A DNA stretch of 64,000 nt from Thermus parvatiensis (GTDB taxonomy: Bacteria > Deinococcota > Deinococci > Deinococcales > Thermaceae). Positions 29,286 through 37,720 of the stretch are shown piece by piece (the first letter of the stretch is position 1; the number at the start of each line of letters is the position of its first letter). The DNA lies in the NCBI RefSeq assembly GCF_001535545.1, contig NZ_CP014141.1, positions 1,054,001 to 1,118,000 of the forward strand, written 5' to 3'. The notes beneath the pieces are model-generated. The model was given only the letters and a program-made list of their open reading frames with translations. It ran no database searches and was not told the origin of the DNA. Both the position numbers and the translations under genes were made by a program.

Positions 29286-30128
29286 ATGCGCATTGCCCTT
29301 GTAACCGACTCCACCTCCGACCTGCCCCAGGACCTGAGGGGGCGCCTCGGCGTCCGGGTGGTGCCCCTCTACGTGAACCTGGGCGGGGCCATTTACCGGG
29401 ACTGGGAGGAGATCACCCCCACCGAGATCTTCCAGAAGGTCCGGGAGGGGGCGGCCTTCCCCACCACGAGCCAGCCCTCCCCCGAGGACTTCGCCCGGAC
29501 CTACCGGGAGGCCTTGGAGGAAGCCGACCACGTCCTCTCCCTCCACATCTCCGGGAAGCTTTCAGGGACGGTGCAGTCGGCGGAGCTTGCCGCCCAGGAG
29601 TTCCCGGGGCGGGTCACGGTGGTGGACACCCAGGCCGCCTCCCTGGGCGTGGGCATGATGGTCCTCAGGGCCAAGGAGCTCCTGGAGGAAGGCCAAAGCC
29701 TGGAGGCGGTCCTCGCCGAGCTTGAGCGCATCCGCCAGGACCACTTCGTCCGCTTCAGCGTGGCCACCCTGGAGTTTTTGAAGCGGGGTGGGCGCATCGG
29801 CGGGGCCCAGGCCTTCCTCGGAACCCTCCTCAACCTGAAGCCCGTCCTCACCCTGAAGGAGGGCCGGGTGGAGGCCGCAGGCCGCGCCCGGGGGGAAAGG
29901 AAGGCCCGGGAGGAGATCCTCAAGGCCTTCCGGGCCTGGGCGGAGGGCCGGAAGCGGATCCGGGCCTACTTCCTCTACAGCGGGGACGAGGACGCGGTGG
30001 CGGCGCTCCGCCAAGAGGTCCTGGCCTCCGGCCTGCCCGTGGAAGAGGCCCTGGTGAGCGAGCTCGGCGCGGTGATCGCGAGCCACACGGGACCGGGGAC
30101 CTATGGCTTCTACGCCTACAGCCTCTAG
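29286..30128 (+). CDS. DegV family fatty-acid-binding protein 1
   Basis: 280 residues. DegV signature IALVTDSTSDLP at the N-terminus, TSQPSPEDF, the ligand-loop HISGKLSGTVQSAELAA and the C-terminal ASHTGPGTYGFY. DegV/FakB proteins bind fatty acids and present them to a kinase (FakA); fakA is not in the window. Starts at ATG 29286, divergent from serA. Its end overlaps the second DegV gene, so they are co-transcribed paralogues. Confidence 0.85.
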   Translation: MRIALVTDSTSDLPQDLRGRLGVRVVPLYVNLGGAIYRDWEEITPTEIFQKVREGAAFPTTSQPSPEDFARTYREALEEADHVLSLHISGKLSGTVQSAELAAQEFPGRVTVVDTQAASLGVGMMVLRAKELLEEGQSLEAVLAELERIRQDHFVRFSVATLEFLKRGGRIGGAQAFLGTLLNLKPVLTLKEGRVEAAGRARGERKAREEILKAFRAWAEGRKRIRAYFLYSGDEDAVAALRQEVLASGLPVEEALVSELGAVIASHTGPGTYGFYAYSL

Positions 30129-30954
30129 CGTGGCCTTCGTGGCCGACTCCACCCTCGGCCTCTTTCCCGAGGAGGCCAAAAGCCTGGGGATCCACGTGGT
30201 GCCCCAGCAGGTGCTCCATAAGGGGCGCTCTTTCCGCGACCTGGTGGAGATCACCCCCGGGGAGGTCCTGAAGCTCCTGCGCAGCGGGGAGAGGCTCACC
30301 ACGAGCCAGGTGGCCCCGGAGGACCTGAGGAGGCTTTACGAGGCGTTGCTCAGGACCCACGGGCGCGTGGTCTCCGTTCACGTCTCGGGCCTCCTTTCCG
30401 GGACGGTGGACACCGCGAAAAAGGTGGCCCAGACTTTCGGGGACCGGGTCAAGGTCCTGGACTCCTGGTCCCTAAGCGGCGGCCTCCTCCTGGTGCTGGA
30501 AAGGGCGAGGCAGCTCCTGAGGGAAGGGGTAGCCTGGGAACGCCTGGAGGAGGCCCTCGCCCCTTACCGCGAGCGGGTCCGGGGGTATGTCCTTCCCGCG
30601 ACGCTGGACTACCTCCACCGCTCCGGAAGGATCAGCGGGCTGCAGCGCTTTGTGGGGGGCTTCCTCCGGATCCTTCCCGTCCTCGAGGTCCGGGAGGGCC
30701 GGGTCCATCCAGGGCCCCGGGTCCGGGGCTTCGCCGAGGGGATACGCAAGGTGGCGGCCCTCTTCCGCCGGGACTTCCCGGAGGGGGCCCGGGTCTACCT
30801 GGCCCACGCAGGAAACCCCGAAGGGGCCAAGGCCCTGGCCGAGGCCCTGAAGGCCGAGGGGGTTGAGGTTTTGGGGGTCCTCCCCGCCGGGGCGGCGGTG
30901 AGCGTGCATACGGGGCCCGGCACGGTGGCGGCCTTCGCCGGGCCCAGGGGGTGA
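30103..30954 (+). CDS. DegV family fatty-acid-binding protein 2
   Basis: Up to 283 residues, paralogous to the preceding gene: VAFVADSTLGLFP, TTSQVAPEDLRRLYEALL, HVSGLLSGTVDTAKKVAQ, VSVHTGPGTVAAF. The ATG at 30103 overlaps the first DegV gene by 26 bp; GTG 30130, right after that stop, gives a more standard N-terminus and may be the true start. Tandem DegV copies with different pockets would allow different acyl chains. It is followed after 3 bp by dtd. Confidence 0.82.
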   Translation: MASTPTASSVAFVADSTLGLFPEEAKSLGIHVVPQQVLHKGRSFRDLVEITPGEVLKLLRSGERLTTSQVAPEDLRRLYEALLRTHGRVVSVHVSGLLSGTVDTAKKVAQTFGDRVKVLDSWSLSGGLLLVLERARQLLREGVAWERLEEALAPYRERVRGYVLPATLDYLHRSGRISGLQRFVGGFLRILPVLEVREGRVHPGPRVRGFAEGIRKVAALFRRDFPEGARVYLAHAGNPEGAKALAEALKAEGVEVLGVLPAGAAVSVHTGPGTVAAFAGPRG

Positions 30955-30957
30955 GGC

Positions 30958-31415
30958 GTGCGGGCGGTGGTGCAGCGGGTCTCCGAGGCCTTCGTGGAGG
31001 TGGAGGGCGAGGTGGTGGGGAGGATTGGGCTGGGCCTCCTCGTCCTCCTCGGAGTGGGAAAGAAGGATAACCTCGAGGACGCCCTCTACCTTGCCCGGAA
31101 GATCGTGAACCTAAGGGTCTTCCCCGACGACCAGGGCAAGATGAACCTTTCCTTAAAGGAAGTGGGGGGGAGGTGCTTTTGGTCAGCCAGTTCACCCTGT
31201 ACGCCGATACCCGCAAGGGCAACCGCCCCTCCTTCGTCCAAGCCGCCCCCCCAGACCAGGGGAAAAGGCTTTACGAGATGGCCCTCGAGGCCTTCCTCCA
31301 GCAGGGGGTGCACGTGGAGACCGGGGTCTATGGGGCCCACATGCGGGTCCACCTGGTGAACGATGGACCCGTCACCCTCTTCCTGGACTCGGAGGAACGC
31401 TTCCGCCCACGCTGA
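30958..31415 (+). CDS. dtd: D-aminoacyl-tRNA deacylase (one frame break)
   Basis: About 152 residues after repair. It removes D-amino acids from mischarged tRNA. The N-terminus [18 protein letters not shown], the active-site SQFTLYAD and the C-terminal [11 protein letters not shown] are the family signatures. The frame breaks at G7 31164-31170: one more G changes GGRCFW to [10 protein letters not shown]. It starts at GTG 30958 and closes the degV-degV-dtd unit. Confidence 0.9.
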
Positions 31416-31425
31416 GGGGCGCCGT

Positions 31426-31455
31426 TTGACTTTTGCCCACGTTACCGGGTAAACT
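31426..31455 (+). promoter_or_regulatory. Promoter of the desaturase gene
   Basis: -35 TTGACT (31426-31431) and -10 TAAACT (31450-31455), 18-bp spacing, about 30 bp before the desaturase start. It is one of the best sigma-A-type promoters in the window. Confidence 0.75.
31442..31452 (+). promoter_or_regulatory. Palindrome overlapping the desaturase -10
   Basis: TTACCGGGTAA is an 11-bp perfect palindrome around a central base and extends imperfectly to GTTACCGGGTAAAC. It fills the end of the spacer and part of the -10, the position expected for a repressor site. Lipid genes in bacteria are often under such control, but the regulator here is unknown. Confidence 0.4.
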
Positions 31456-31488
31456 AGCAGGAACGCCCCACTCGGCGTGGAGTAAAAG

Positions 31489-32526
31489 ATGGAAAAGGTT
31501 CAACCCAAAGACTGGATTCCCCTTATCAAGCCCTACACCAAGCCCAGCGTGGCCCGGAGCCTCCGCCAGGTGGCCGACACCCTCCTTCCCCTCCTTGCCC
31601 TCTTCTACCTCGCCCACAAGGCCCTCTCCGCCTCCCTCCTCCTCGCCCTGGCCCTGGACTTCGTCGCGGCCCTCTTCCTGGTGCGCCTCTTCATCCTCCA
31701 GCACGACGCCGGGCACGGCTCCTTCTTCCCCAAGAAGTGGATGAACGACCTCCTGGGCTTCTTCGCCGGGGTCCTCACCCTGGTGCCCTACCACCACTGG
31801 CAGCTCTCCCACGCCCGCCACCACGCCACAAGCGGCAACCTGGACAAAAGGGGCGTGGGGGACATCTACACCATGACCCTGGACGAGTACCTGAAGGCTA
31901 CCCCATGGGAAAGGCTCAGGTACCGCCTCTACCGCAACCCCTTCGTCATGTTCTTCCTGGGGCCCATCTACGTCTTCATGCTCTCCTACCGCCTGCCCTT
32001 GGGCTACGGCTCGGAGAAGCCCTCGGTGCGCAACTCCGTGGCCCTCACCAACCTCTTCCTGGTCTTGCTCTGGACGGGCATCTACCTCGGTTTCGGCCTC
32101 AAGACCCTTCTTCTCGTCTACCTTCCCATCCAGTACTTCGCCGGTATGGTAGGCATCTTCCTCTTCTACGTGCAACACCAGTTTGAGGACGCCTACTGGG
32201 AGCACGACCCCCGCTGGGAGCACCTTAAGGCCGCCATGGAGGGGAGCACCTACCTCAAGCTCCCCAGGGTCCTGCAGTGGCTCACCGGGAACATCGGCTT
32301 CCACCACATCCACCACCTGGCCCCCAAGATCCCCAACTACCACCTGCCCAAGGTGCAGGAGGAGGTGGACCTGGTGAAGGTGGCCCCTACAGTGACCCTA
32401 AAGGACGCCTTCAAGATCGCTTTCGCCGATATGCACCTCCACGACGAGAAGCGCCGCAAGCTCGTGGGCTTCAAGGAGGCTCACCGCCTCCTCCGGGAGG
32501 AAAGCGCCGCCCCCGAGAGTGTATAA
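31489..32526 (+). CDS. Membrane fatty acid desaturase
   Basis: 345 residues with the three histidine boxes of acyl-lipid/acyl-CoA desaturases: HDAGH (about residue 75), HARHH (about 107) and HHIHH (about 268), separated by pairs of hydrophobic helices. The di-iron enzyme introduces a double bond in membrane lipid chains. It has its own promoter and palindrome. It ends 8 bp before tpiA. Intact. Confidence 0.9.
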   Translation: MEKVQPKDWIPLIKPYTKPSVARSLRQVADTLLPLLALFYLAHKALSASLLLALALDFVAALFLVRLFILQHDAGHGSFFPKKWMNDLLGFFAGVLTLVPYHHWQLSHARHHATSGNLDKRGVGDIYTMTLDEYLKATPWERLRYRLYRNPFVMFFLGPIYVFMLSYRLPLGYGSEKPSVRNSVALTNLFLVLLWTGIYLGFGLKTLLLVYLPIQYFAGMVGIFLFYVQHQFEDAYWEHDPRWEHLKAAMEGSTYLKLPRVLQWLTGNIGFHHIHHLAPKIPNYHLPKVQEEVDLVKVAPTVTLKDAFKIAFADMHLHDEKRRKLVGFKEAHRLLREESAAPESV

Positions 32527-32533
32527 AAAAGGC

Positions 32534-33286
32534 ATGCGGCGCGTCTTGGTGGCAGGCAACTGGAAAATGCACAAGACGCCCTCCGAGGCCAGGGTGTGGT
32601 TCGCCGAGCTCAAGAGGCTCCTTCCCCCTTTGCAGTCGGAGGCCGCCATTCTCCCCGCCTTTCCCATCCTCCCCGTGGCCAAGGAGGTGCTTTCGGAAAC
32701 CCAGATCGCCTACGGGGCCCAGGACGTCTCCGCCCACAAGGAGGGGGCCTACACGGGGGAGGTTTCCGCCCGGATGCTTTCCGACCTCGGCTGCCGCTAC
32801 GCCATCGTGGGCCACTCGGAGAGGCGGCGCTACCACCACGAGACGGATACCCTGGTGGCGGAAAAGGCCAAAAGGCTTCTGGAGGAGGGGATTACCCCCA
32901 TCCTTTGCGTGGGGGAACCCTTGGAGGTGAGGGAAAGGGGAGAGGCGGTGCCCTATACCCTGGCCCAGTTGAGGGGGAGCCTCGAGGGGGTGAACCCCCC
33001 GGGTCCTGAGGCCTTGGTGATTGCCTACGAGCCGGTCTGGGCCATCGGCACCGGGCGGAACGCCACCCCACAGGACGCCGAGGCCATGCACCAGGCCATC
33101 CGCCAGGCCCTGGCGGAGCGGTACGGCCCGGGGTTTGCCCAGCGGGTGCGCATCCTCTATGGGGGGAGCGTGAACCCCAAGAACTTCGCCGACCTCCTCT
33201 CCATGCCCAACGTGGACGGGGGGCTCGTGGGCGGGGCGAGCCTGGAGCTTGAAAGCTTCCTCGCCCTCCTCCGGATCGCGGGTTAG
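32534..33286 (+). CDS. tpiA: Triosephosphate isomerase
   Basis: 250 residues, glycolytic TIM barrel. Catalytic residues are visible: Lys in AGNWKMHK, His in [10 protein letters not shown], Glu in [13 protein letters not shown], and the phosphate loop [11 protein letters not shown]. The ATG at 32534 is preferred to the GTG at 32519, which overlaps the desaturase stop. Intact. Confidence 0.96.
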   Translation: MRRVLVAGNWKMHKTPSEARVWFAELKRLLPPLQSEAAILPAFPILPVAKEVLSETQIAYGAQDVSAHKEGAYTGEVSARMLSDLGCRYAIVGHSERRRYHHETDTLVAEKAKRLLEEGITPILCVGEPLEVRERGEAVPYTLAQLRGSLEGVNPPGPEALVIAYEPVWAIGTGRNATPQDAEAMHQAIRQALAERYGPGFAQRVRILYGGSVNPKNFADLLSMPNVDGGLVGGASLELESFLALLRIAG

Positions 33287-33678
33287 GGGAGTACCCGGAT
33301 GGTCCCCTCCTGCGCCACCACGTGAAGGTGCCGGTCCAAGCTTAGGACCAGGCCCCCGTTCCGCTCGGCTACGGCGACGACCGCGGCGTCGGCAAAGCCC
33401 AAGGGCAGGTCCCGGTACCGGGCCACGAGCGCCCTGACCCGGGGCAGGTCTTCTTCCCCGCATTCCAGGGAGAAAGCCCCGGCCTCGAGGTCTTGGAGGA
33501 AGGCCTCGAGGGCCCCAAGGCCCAGGCGCCTTTCCGCGAGGTAGGCGATCTCGGCGAGGATGCCCATGGGCACCAGGTAGGGACCTGGATCAGAAAGAAG
33601 GAGCGCCTTAACGCGGCCGTGGTCCGGGTCCTTCCGGTTCAGGAGGGCGAAGAGGGCGGAGGTGTCCAGAGTGATCAT
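33283..33678 (-). CDS. vapC: VapC-type PIN-domain toxin
   Basis: 131 residues. PIN-domain ribonuclease with acidic residues in [13 protein letters not shown] (Asp), [13 protein letters not shown] (Glu) and [13 protein letters not shown] (Asp). Starts at ATG 33678, overlapping the antitoxin stop by 4 bp, the usual coupled arrangement. Its end overlaps the tpiA stop on the other strand by 4 bp. Confidence 0.88.
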   Translation of the reverse strand: MITLDTSALFALLNRKDPDHGRVKALLLSDPGPYLVPMGILAEIAYLAERRLGLGALEAFLQDLEAGAFSLECGEEDLPRVRALVARYRDLPLGFADAAVVAVAERNGGLVLSLDRHLHVVAQEGTIRVLP

Positions 33679-33899
33679 CGCTCGGACCAGACCCTTTCCA
33701 GCCACCCCTCGGAGGCGCGCCCGGAGAGCTCCTCGTCCTCGCCCACGCCTAGGGAACGAAAGGCGGGTCTTTGGCGCTGGGTAAGGTAAGCGGCCAAGGC
33801 CTCCCGGATGAGCTCTGCCTGGCTTTTGCCCTCCCGCCGCGCGGCCTCCTTTAGGGCGCGGTGAAGCTCAGGGGGGAGGTAGAGGGTCGTCTTCTCCAT
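33675..33899 (-). CDS. vapB: VapB-type ribbon-helix-helix antitoxin
   Basis: 74 residues. The N-terminal half (MEKTTLYLPPELHRALKEAAR, then SQAELIREALAAYL) is a ribbon-helix-helix DNA-binding domain; the acidic tail (GVGEDEELSGRASEGWLERVW) would wrap the toxin. It pairs with the PIN toxin immediately downstream. A TATAAG about 18 nt upstream of the ATG could be the -10. The nearby IS200/IS605 element ends about 90 bp upstream. Confidence 0.85.
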   Translation of the reverse strand: MEKTTLYLPPELHRALKEAARREGKSQAELIREALAAYLTQRQRPAFRSLGVGEDEELSGRASEGWLERVWSER

Positions 33900-33987
33900 G
33901 TCTTCACTGTACGCCTTATATGGTAGGTGTCGTCAGCGGACCTCGAGGGTCAGAGCCGCAGGGGCGGAAGCCCAGGCCCTCACACGT

Positions 33988-34020
33988 GTGACGACTCCTC
34001 GGACTGAAGTCCGAGGCTTC
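33988..34020 (-). ncRNA. Right-end hairpin, presumed omega-RNA 3' scaffold, copy 2
   Basis: On the minus strand GCGAAGCCTCGGACT, a short loop, then AGTCCGAGGAGTCGTCAC. The stem is fully paired but has a different sequence from copy 1, while the flanks GCGAAGCC and GGAGTCGTCAC are conserved. The bases beyond the boundary on the minus strand (starting GTGTGAGGGCCTGG, or four bases earlier depending on the exact end) would be the guide. Confidence 0.6.
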
Positions 34021-34027
34021 GCGGTTC

Positions 34028-35158
34028 TCATGGGACGGCCCACGCCGCCCATGTCCCCGCAGGCTCCGTCCGAGCCCTAGCCAGGATGTTTCGCGCTGCG
34101 GCCACGTCCCGATGGAGAAGTGTTCCACACTGGGGGCAGGTGTACTCCCTGACCCACAGGGGCCTCTTTTCCCGATGACCGCACACTGGACAGTCCTGGC
34201 TTGTATGTTTGGGGTCTACCCCAATGACCCGCCTACCAGCCTCCTCCGCTTTGTAGGCGAGGATTGCAAGAAACTGCGCCCAGCCTGCATCCAGCACCCC
34301 CTTAGCGGTGCGGGAGCGGGCCAAGCCGAGGATATTCAGGTCTTCATGGGCGATGGTTCCATAGTGGTTGACGAGTTTTCGGGCCAGCTTGTGGTGGAAG
34401 TCCCTGCGCTGGTTGGCAATTTTCCGGTGCAGTTTGGCAACCCGCTTTCTGGCCTGCTTGCGGCGATTGCTGCCCCGCTTCTTACGGGCAAGGCTGCGCT
34501 GGGCGGCGGCGAGTTTGGCTTGCGCCTTTTGGAAGTACCGAGGGGCCTCGACCCTCTCCCCCTCCGAGGTGACGAGGAAGTGGGGGTTGGTGCCCAGGTC
34601 GATCCCGATGGCCTGGTCATTGGGGGGAAGGGGTCTGGGCTCCACCTCACAGGTAAACACGATGTACCAATGCTCTCCCTCTCGTTTGACCGTGGCGGTC
34701 TTGAGCCTGCCTTCCAAGGGGCGGTGCAGCTTGACCTTCACCGAGCCGATGCCGTAGAGGAGCACCCGCTTCCCGCCCCCCTGGAGTTTGACCCCGGTGG
34801 TGCCCGCCTGGGGGAAGGTGAAGCTGTCGTAGCGCCCCTTCCCCTTGAAGCGGGGGTATCCCGCTTTCTGTCCCGCCTTGACCCGCCGGAAGAAGCCCTG
34901 AAAGGCTCTGTCCACCCGCTCGATGACGTTCTGCAAGACCTGGGAGTGGACGCCCTTGTACTCCGGCAGCTCGGTGCGTATCTCGGGCAGATACCTCTTC
35001 TGTTCGTAGAAGCCGACCGTCTTGCCCGCCTTGCGGTAGGCCTCTCTACGCTCCTGCAAGGCCGCGTTGTACAGGCTGCGGCACAGCATCAGCGTCCGGT
35101 CCAAGTCCCGCAGTTGGGGCTGGGTCGGATAGAGGCGGTACTTGAAAGCTTTAAGCAT
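34028..35158 (-). CDS. tnpB: TnpB (IS605 OrfB) RNA-guided nuclease, intact
   Basis: 376 residues. N-terminus MLKAFKYRLYPTQPQLRDL. RuvC Asp in AIGIDLGTN (residue 187), Glu in AHEDLNILG (near 272), zinc ribbon CPVCG and CPQCG, and the final Asp in HRDVAAARNI. The ATG overlaps the tnpA stop (ATGCTTAA), so the two are translated as a coupled pair. All catalytic residues are present, so it should be active as a guide-directed DNA nuclease. Confidence 0.93.
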   Translation of the reverse strand: MLKAFKYRLYPTQPQLRDLDRTLMLCRSLYNAALQERREAYRKAGKTVGFYEQKRYLPEIRTELPEYKGVHSQVLQNVIERVDRAFQGFFRRVKAGQKAGYPRFKGKGRYDSFTFPQAGTTGVKLQGGGKRVLLYGIGSVKVKLHRPLEGRLKTATVKREGEHWYIVFTCEVEPRPLPPNDQAIGIDLGTNPHFLVTSEGERVEAPRYFQKAQAKLAAAQRSLARKKRGSNRRKQARKRVAKLHRKIANQRRDFHHKLARKLVNHYGTIAHEDLNILGLARSRTAKGVLDAGWAQFLAILAYKAEEAGRRVIGVDPKHTSQDCPVCGHREKRPLWVREYTCPQCGTLLHRDVAAARNILARARTEPAGTWAAWAVP

Positions 35159-35567
35159 CGTCGTCCTGGTATTTGCGCTGGGACTCGATGTAGCGCTGGA
35201 TGGCCTGAGCCGAGATGTTCCCGGCGCTGCCCACATAGAAGGAGGGCGTCCATAAATGACCGCCGCCCCTGCCCCGCCGTAGCTTTGGGAACTCTTGCAG
35301 GATGCGCCGAGCCGATACGCCTTTCAGAATCTTCGCCACGTCCGAGGGGGCCCACTTGGGCGGCACGGAGAGGAACAGATGCACGTGGTCGGGCATGACC
35401 TCCATTCCCAGCACTACCCAGTCCCTCATCAAGCACGTCTCCCGCAACACCTGCATCAGCCGTTCGCGCACTTCGCCAAAGAAGGCATGTCTGCGGTACT
35501 TGGGGGTGAATACCAGATGGTAGTTCAGGTTGTAATGGCTGTGACGTGTAGTGCGCTCTTCCGGCAC
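35151..35567 (-). CDS. tnpA: TnpA, IS200-type Y1 HUH transposase
   Basis: 138 residues. HUH motif MPDHVHLFLSV and a catalytic tyrosine in AQAIQRYIESQ; the N-terminal YHLVFTPKYRR is the family signature. It nicks and joins single-stranded ends at the subterminal hairpins. It starts at GTG 35567. Being intact, it could also mobilise the tnpB-only element at 8235-9642, which has the same left end. Confidence 0.93.
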   Translation of the reverse strand: MPEERTTRHSHYNLNYHLVFTPKYRRHAFFGEVRERLMQVLRETCLMRDWVVLGMEVMPDHVHLFLSVPPKWAPSDVAKILKGVSARRILQEFPKLRRGRGGGHLWTPSFYVGSAGNISAQAIQRYIESQRKYQDDDA

Positions 35568-35621
35568 TTACACATGATACCACAAAATGACCGCCCACCA
35601 TGCTGTGTGCCCCAAAGGGGC

Positions 35622-35720
35622 ACGTGGGGGAGTCCATGTATCCCCGGTTTGGTCACGGGCAGAGCCCGTATCTTGCAAACCGGGGGATTATAGCTCCCCC
35701 ACACCCCTTCCTTTCTCTAA
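35622..35720 (-). repeat. IS200/IS605 left end, copy 2
   Basis: Reverse-complement match to 8235-8333, including the nested stems CCCCGGTTTG/CAAACCGGGG and ACGGGC/GCCCGT. On the plus strand it ends CTCTAAAAT followed by six bases and the ATG at 35730, so TAAAAT could serve as an outward -10 for that gene. Confidence 0.8.
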
Positions 35721-35729
35721 AATGGCTCC

Positions 35730-37193
35730 ATGGCCCTGGATTTCCCGGCAAGCCCCCTGGCCCCCGCCCTCCGCCTCCTGGAGGAAGGGCGGGACCGGGA
35801 GGCGGAAGCCCTCCTCCAAACTTCCCAAGAAGGCCTCCCGGAGGCCGAGCGCCTGGCCCTTCTAGGCTTCGTAGAGGCCCGTAAGGGGAACCTTCGGGCC
35901 TACCGCGCCCTGGCCCTGGAGGCCGCCCGAAGGGCCCAGACCCCCCTCACCCTCTACCACCTGGGCCTGGCCCTCCCTCCAAAGGCGGGGGCCCTGGCCC
36001 TGGAGGAGGCCCTCCACCGCTTCCAGGGAGACCCCAAGGCCGAGGCCCGCCTCGCCTTCGCCCTGGCCCGCGCCCTAAGGGGGCTTGGCCGCCTCAGGGA
36101 GGCCCTGGGCTACGCCGCTTTTGCCCTTGCCCGGGGCTTTGGCCCCTTCGCCCTCCTGGAGTGGGCCTGGCTCGCCCTCCTCGCCGAGGAGGACCCTCCC
36201 CTCCCCGACCTCCTCCGGCAGGTGGAACTCCTGGCCCTGGAGGGGGGCACGGGGCTCTACGCCCGCTTCCTCATGGCCCACCTGCGCTTCCTCCAGGGGG
36301 AGGAGGCCTCGGGGAGGGCCTACCTGCGGAAGGCCCTGGGCGAGGCCCCTCTTCCCGCCCTTCCCTACCTCGCCCCCGCCGGGGTGCGCCTCCTGGGGAA
36401 GGAGGTCCTCCCCTTCCTCCTGGCGGCGAGGCCCTGGGCCAAGGAGCCCCTCACCCAGGCCCTCCTCGCCTTGGCCGAAGGGCTCTACCGGGAGGACGAG
36501 GAAGGGGTGGCCAAGACCCTGCCCCTCCTCCTGGAGGAGGTGGCGGAGGAGGCCATGCGGGGCCTCCTCTTCCTGGGAAGGCCCCACCCCCTCCTGGGAG
36601 AGCTCTCCCGGAGGGGGCAGGAGCTCCTCTGGGCCGCAAGCCCCTCGGCCCACTTCCAGGCCCTGGGAGAGCCAAGGCTTGGGGGCAAGCCCCTCCCCCT
36701 GCGCCAGGCGGAGCTCCTCGTCCTCCTCCTCGCCCGGAAGGAGGGGTGGAGGGGGGAGGAGCTGGCCCTGGCCCTCTACGGGGAGGCCAACGGGCCCGCC
36801 CTCCGCATGGAGGTGCTCCGCCTGAGGCAACGGGGGCTTGCCGTGAAAAGCCGGCCCTACCGCCTGGCCCAGGCCCTACAGGCGGACTTCTTGGAAGTAT
36901 GGGGGACCCTGCGTCAAGGAGACCTGAGCGGGGCCCTTGCCCGCTACCGGGGCCCCCTCCTCCCCCAGAGCCAGGCCCCGGGGGTGGAGGCCCTGAGGGC
37001 GGAGCTGGAAGAGGCCCTGAGGCGGGCGGTCTTGGCCCAGGGCGAGGTGAAAAGCCTCTTCCTCCTGGCCGAGCGCCTGGGGGAGGACCTGGGGGTCTGG
37101 GAGGCCCTCCTGGAGAGGCTACCCTCCCAAGACCCCCGCCTTCCCATCGCCCAGGCCCGGGTGGAAAGGCTCAGGAGGGAGTGGGGCCTCTAA
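35730..37193 (+). CDS. TPR-like protein with C-terminal winged-helix/BTAD-type regulator domain
   Basis: 487 residues. The first 300 are helical and repeat-like (EAEALLQTSQEGLPEAERLALL, YHLGLALPPKAGALALEEAL), like TPR proteins. Around residues 309-380 a winged-helix region is visible (FQALGEPRLGGKPLPLRQAE, RGEELALALYG, LRMEVLRLRQRG, SRPYRL), as in SARP/OmpR DNA-binding domains. The last 100 residues are helical (DLSGALARYRGPLLPQS), like a bacterial transcriptional activation domain. I infer a SARP-like regulator with its domains permuted. It is adjacent to the transporter region and ends in a terminator hairpin. The target is not known. Confidence 0.6.
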   Translation: MALDFPASPLAPALRLLEEGRDREAEALLQTSQEGLPEAERLALLGFVEARKGNLRAYRALALEAARRAQTPLTLYHLGLALPPKAGALALEEALHRFQGDPKAEARLAFALARALRGLGRLREALGYAAFALARGFGPFALLEWAWLALLAEEDPPLPDLLRQVELLALEGGTGLYARFLMAHLRFLQGEEASGRAYLRKALGEAPLPALPYLAPAGVRLLGKEVLPFLLAARPWAKEPLTQALLALAEGLYREDEEGVAKTLPLLLEEVAEEAMRGLLFLGRPHPLLGELSRRGQELLWAASPSAHFQALGEPRLGGKPLPLRQAELLVLLLARKEGWRGEELALALYGEANGPALRMEVLRLRQRGLAVKSRPYRLAQALQADFLEVWGTLRQGDLSGALARYRGPLLPQSQAPGVEALRAELEEALRRAVLAQGEVKSLFLLAERLGEDLGVWEALLERLPSQDPRLPIAQARVERLRREWGL

Positions 37194-37197
37194 GGTA

Positions 37198-37225
37198 CCC
37201 CACCGCAGCTTTGGCCGCGGTGGGG
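37198..37225 (+). terminator. Terminator after the TPR regulator
   Basis: Perfect 9-bp stem CCCCACCGC / GCGGTGGGG with a 10-nt loop, 5 bp after the stop codon. It is followed by GCCCC and then AAAA, not a T run. Confidence 0.65.
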
Positions 37226-37303
37226 GCCCCAAAAGGTATTCCCACAGCCCCGGCTTGGGCATCCCATGTTGCAAAGCCGAAGTGGCGCTTAGAGCCCAAG
37301 CCC

Positions 37304-37593
37304 CGGGGGCGGGCAGTGGGGGGCGAGGCACTGGGGAAGGACCCCAGAGCCCCCGAGGAGGGCGAGGAGAAGCCAGAGGAGCCGCACGCCTGAAGGCTAC
37401 CCCGGCCCATGTAACCTCCACGTAACGCCCTAGAGTCTTTATGAGAGCTTTCTGAGTTACGCGGGCGTTACCTTCCTCTTGCTACCCTGAGGCTAACCCG
37501 TAAGGGGGTGAAGGAGATGCTCAAGGAAGTGCAGGAGGTCAAGGTCGGCGGCCGGACCCGGCGGGTGCACGTGCGGCCCTTTGCCTGGAACCT
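37304..37593 (+). repeat. Promoter-leader cassette, copy 1
   Basis: About 290 bp nearly identical to 42850-43138. It includes an untranslated region, paired tandem half-sites (two GTAAC 11 bp apart, then two GTTAC 11 bp apart, forming a large inverted repeat around TCTTTATGAGAG), a GGGGGTG ribosome binding site and the first 25 codons of a small gene. Half-sites spaced 11 bp apart are typical of OmpR/PhoB-type response regulators. Between 37226 and 37303 I see nothing. Confidence 0.7.
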
Positions 37594-37720
37594 GCACGCG
37601 CCCACCCACATGGAGTGGACCCCGGACGGCAGGCTCCTGGTGGTGGAGCGCACCACCGGCAAGGTGAAGGACGCCACCAAGGGCGGGGACATGGAGGAGG
37701 CCAAGCCCAGTGTCGACTAG
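37517..37720 (+). CDS. Small protein sharing a 25-residue leader with the lipoprotein at 43066
   Basis: 67 residues from ATG 37517 (GTG 37508 is also possible). Residues 1-25, MLKEVQEVKVGGRTRRVHVR plus PFAWN, recur at 43066. The rest (THMEWTPDGRLLVVERTTGK, then a GGD motif) resembles the first blade of a PQQ-dehydrogenase-like or NHL beta-propeller, so this may be the 5' stub of a lost propeller gene. Alternatively it is a true short peptide. The stop overlaps the start of the MFS gene, so they are transcribed together. The function is unknown. Confidence 0.5.
   Translation: MLKEVQEVKVGGRTRRVHVRPFAWNLHAPTHMEWTPDGRLLVVERTTGKVKDATKGGDMEEAKPSVD

Larger units (their letters stand above)
33988..35720 (-). 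mobile_element. Complete IS200/IS605-family element (tnpA + tnpB)
   Basis: About 1.73 kb on the minus strand. The left end is at 35622-35720 and the right-end hairpin at 33988-34020, with tnpA and tnpB in one direction between them. There are no inverted terminal repeats and no target duplication, as expected for single-strand peel-and-paste transposition. It sits 10 bp from the start codon of the regulator gene at 35730. It shares its left end with the tnpB-only element at 8235. Confidence 0.9.

Noticed and set aside
31372-32343. A 323-codon minus-strand ORF over the desaturase
   Set aside because: The plus-strand desaturase has all three histidine boxes and its own promoter, while the minus frame is a Glu/Val/Gly-rich shadow.
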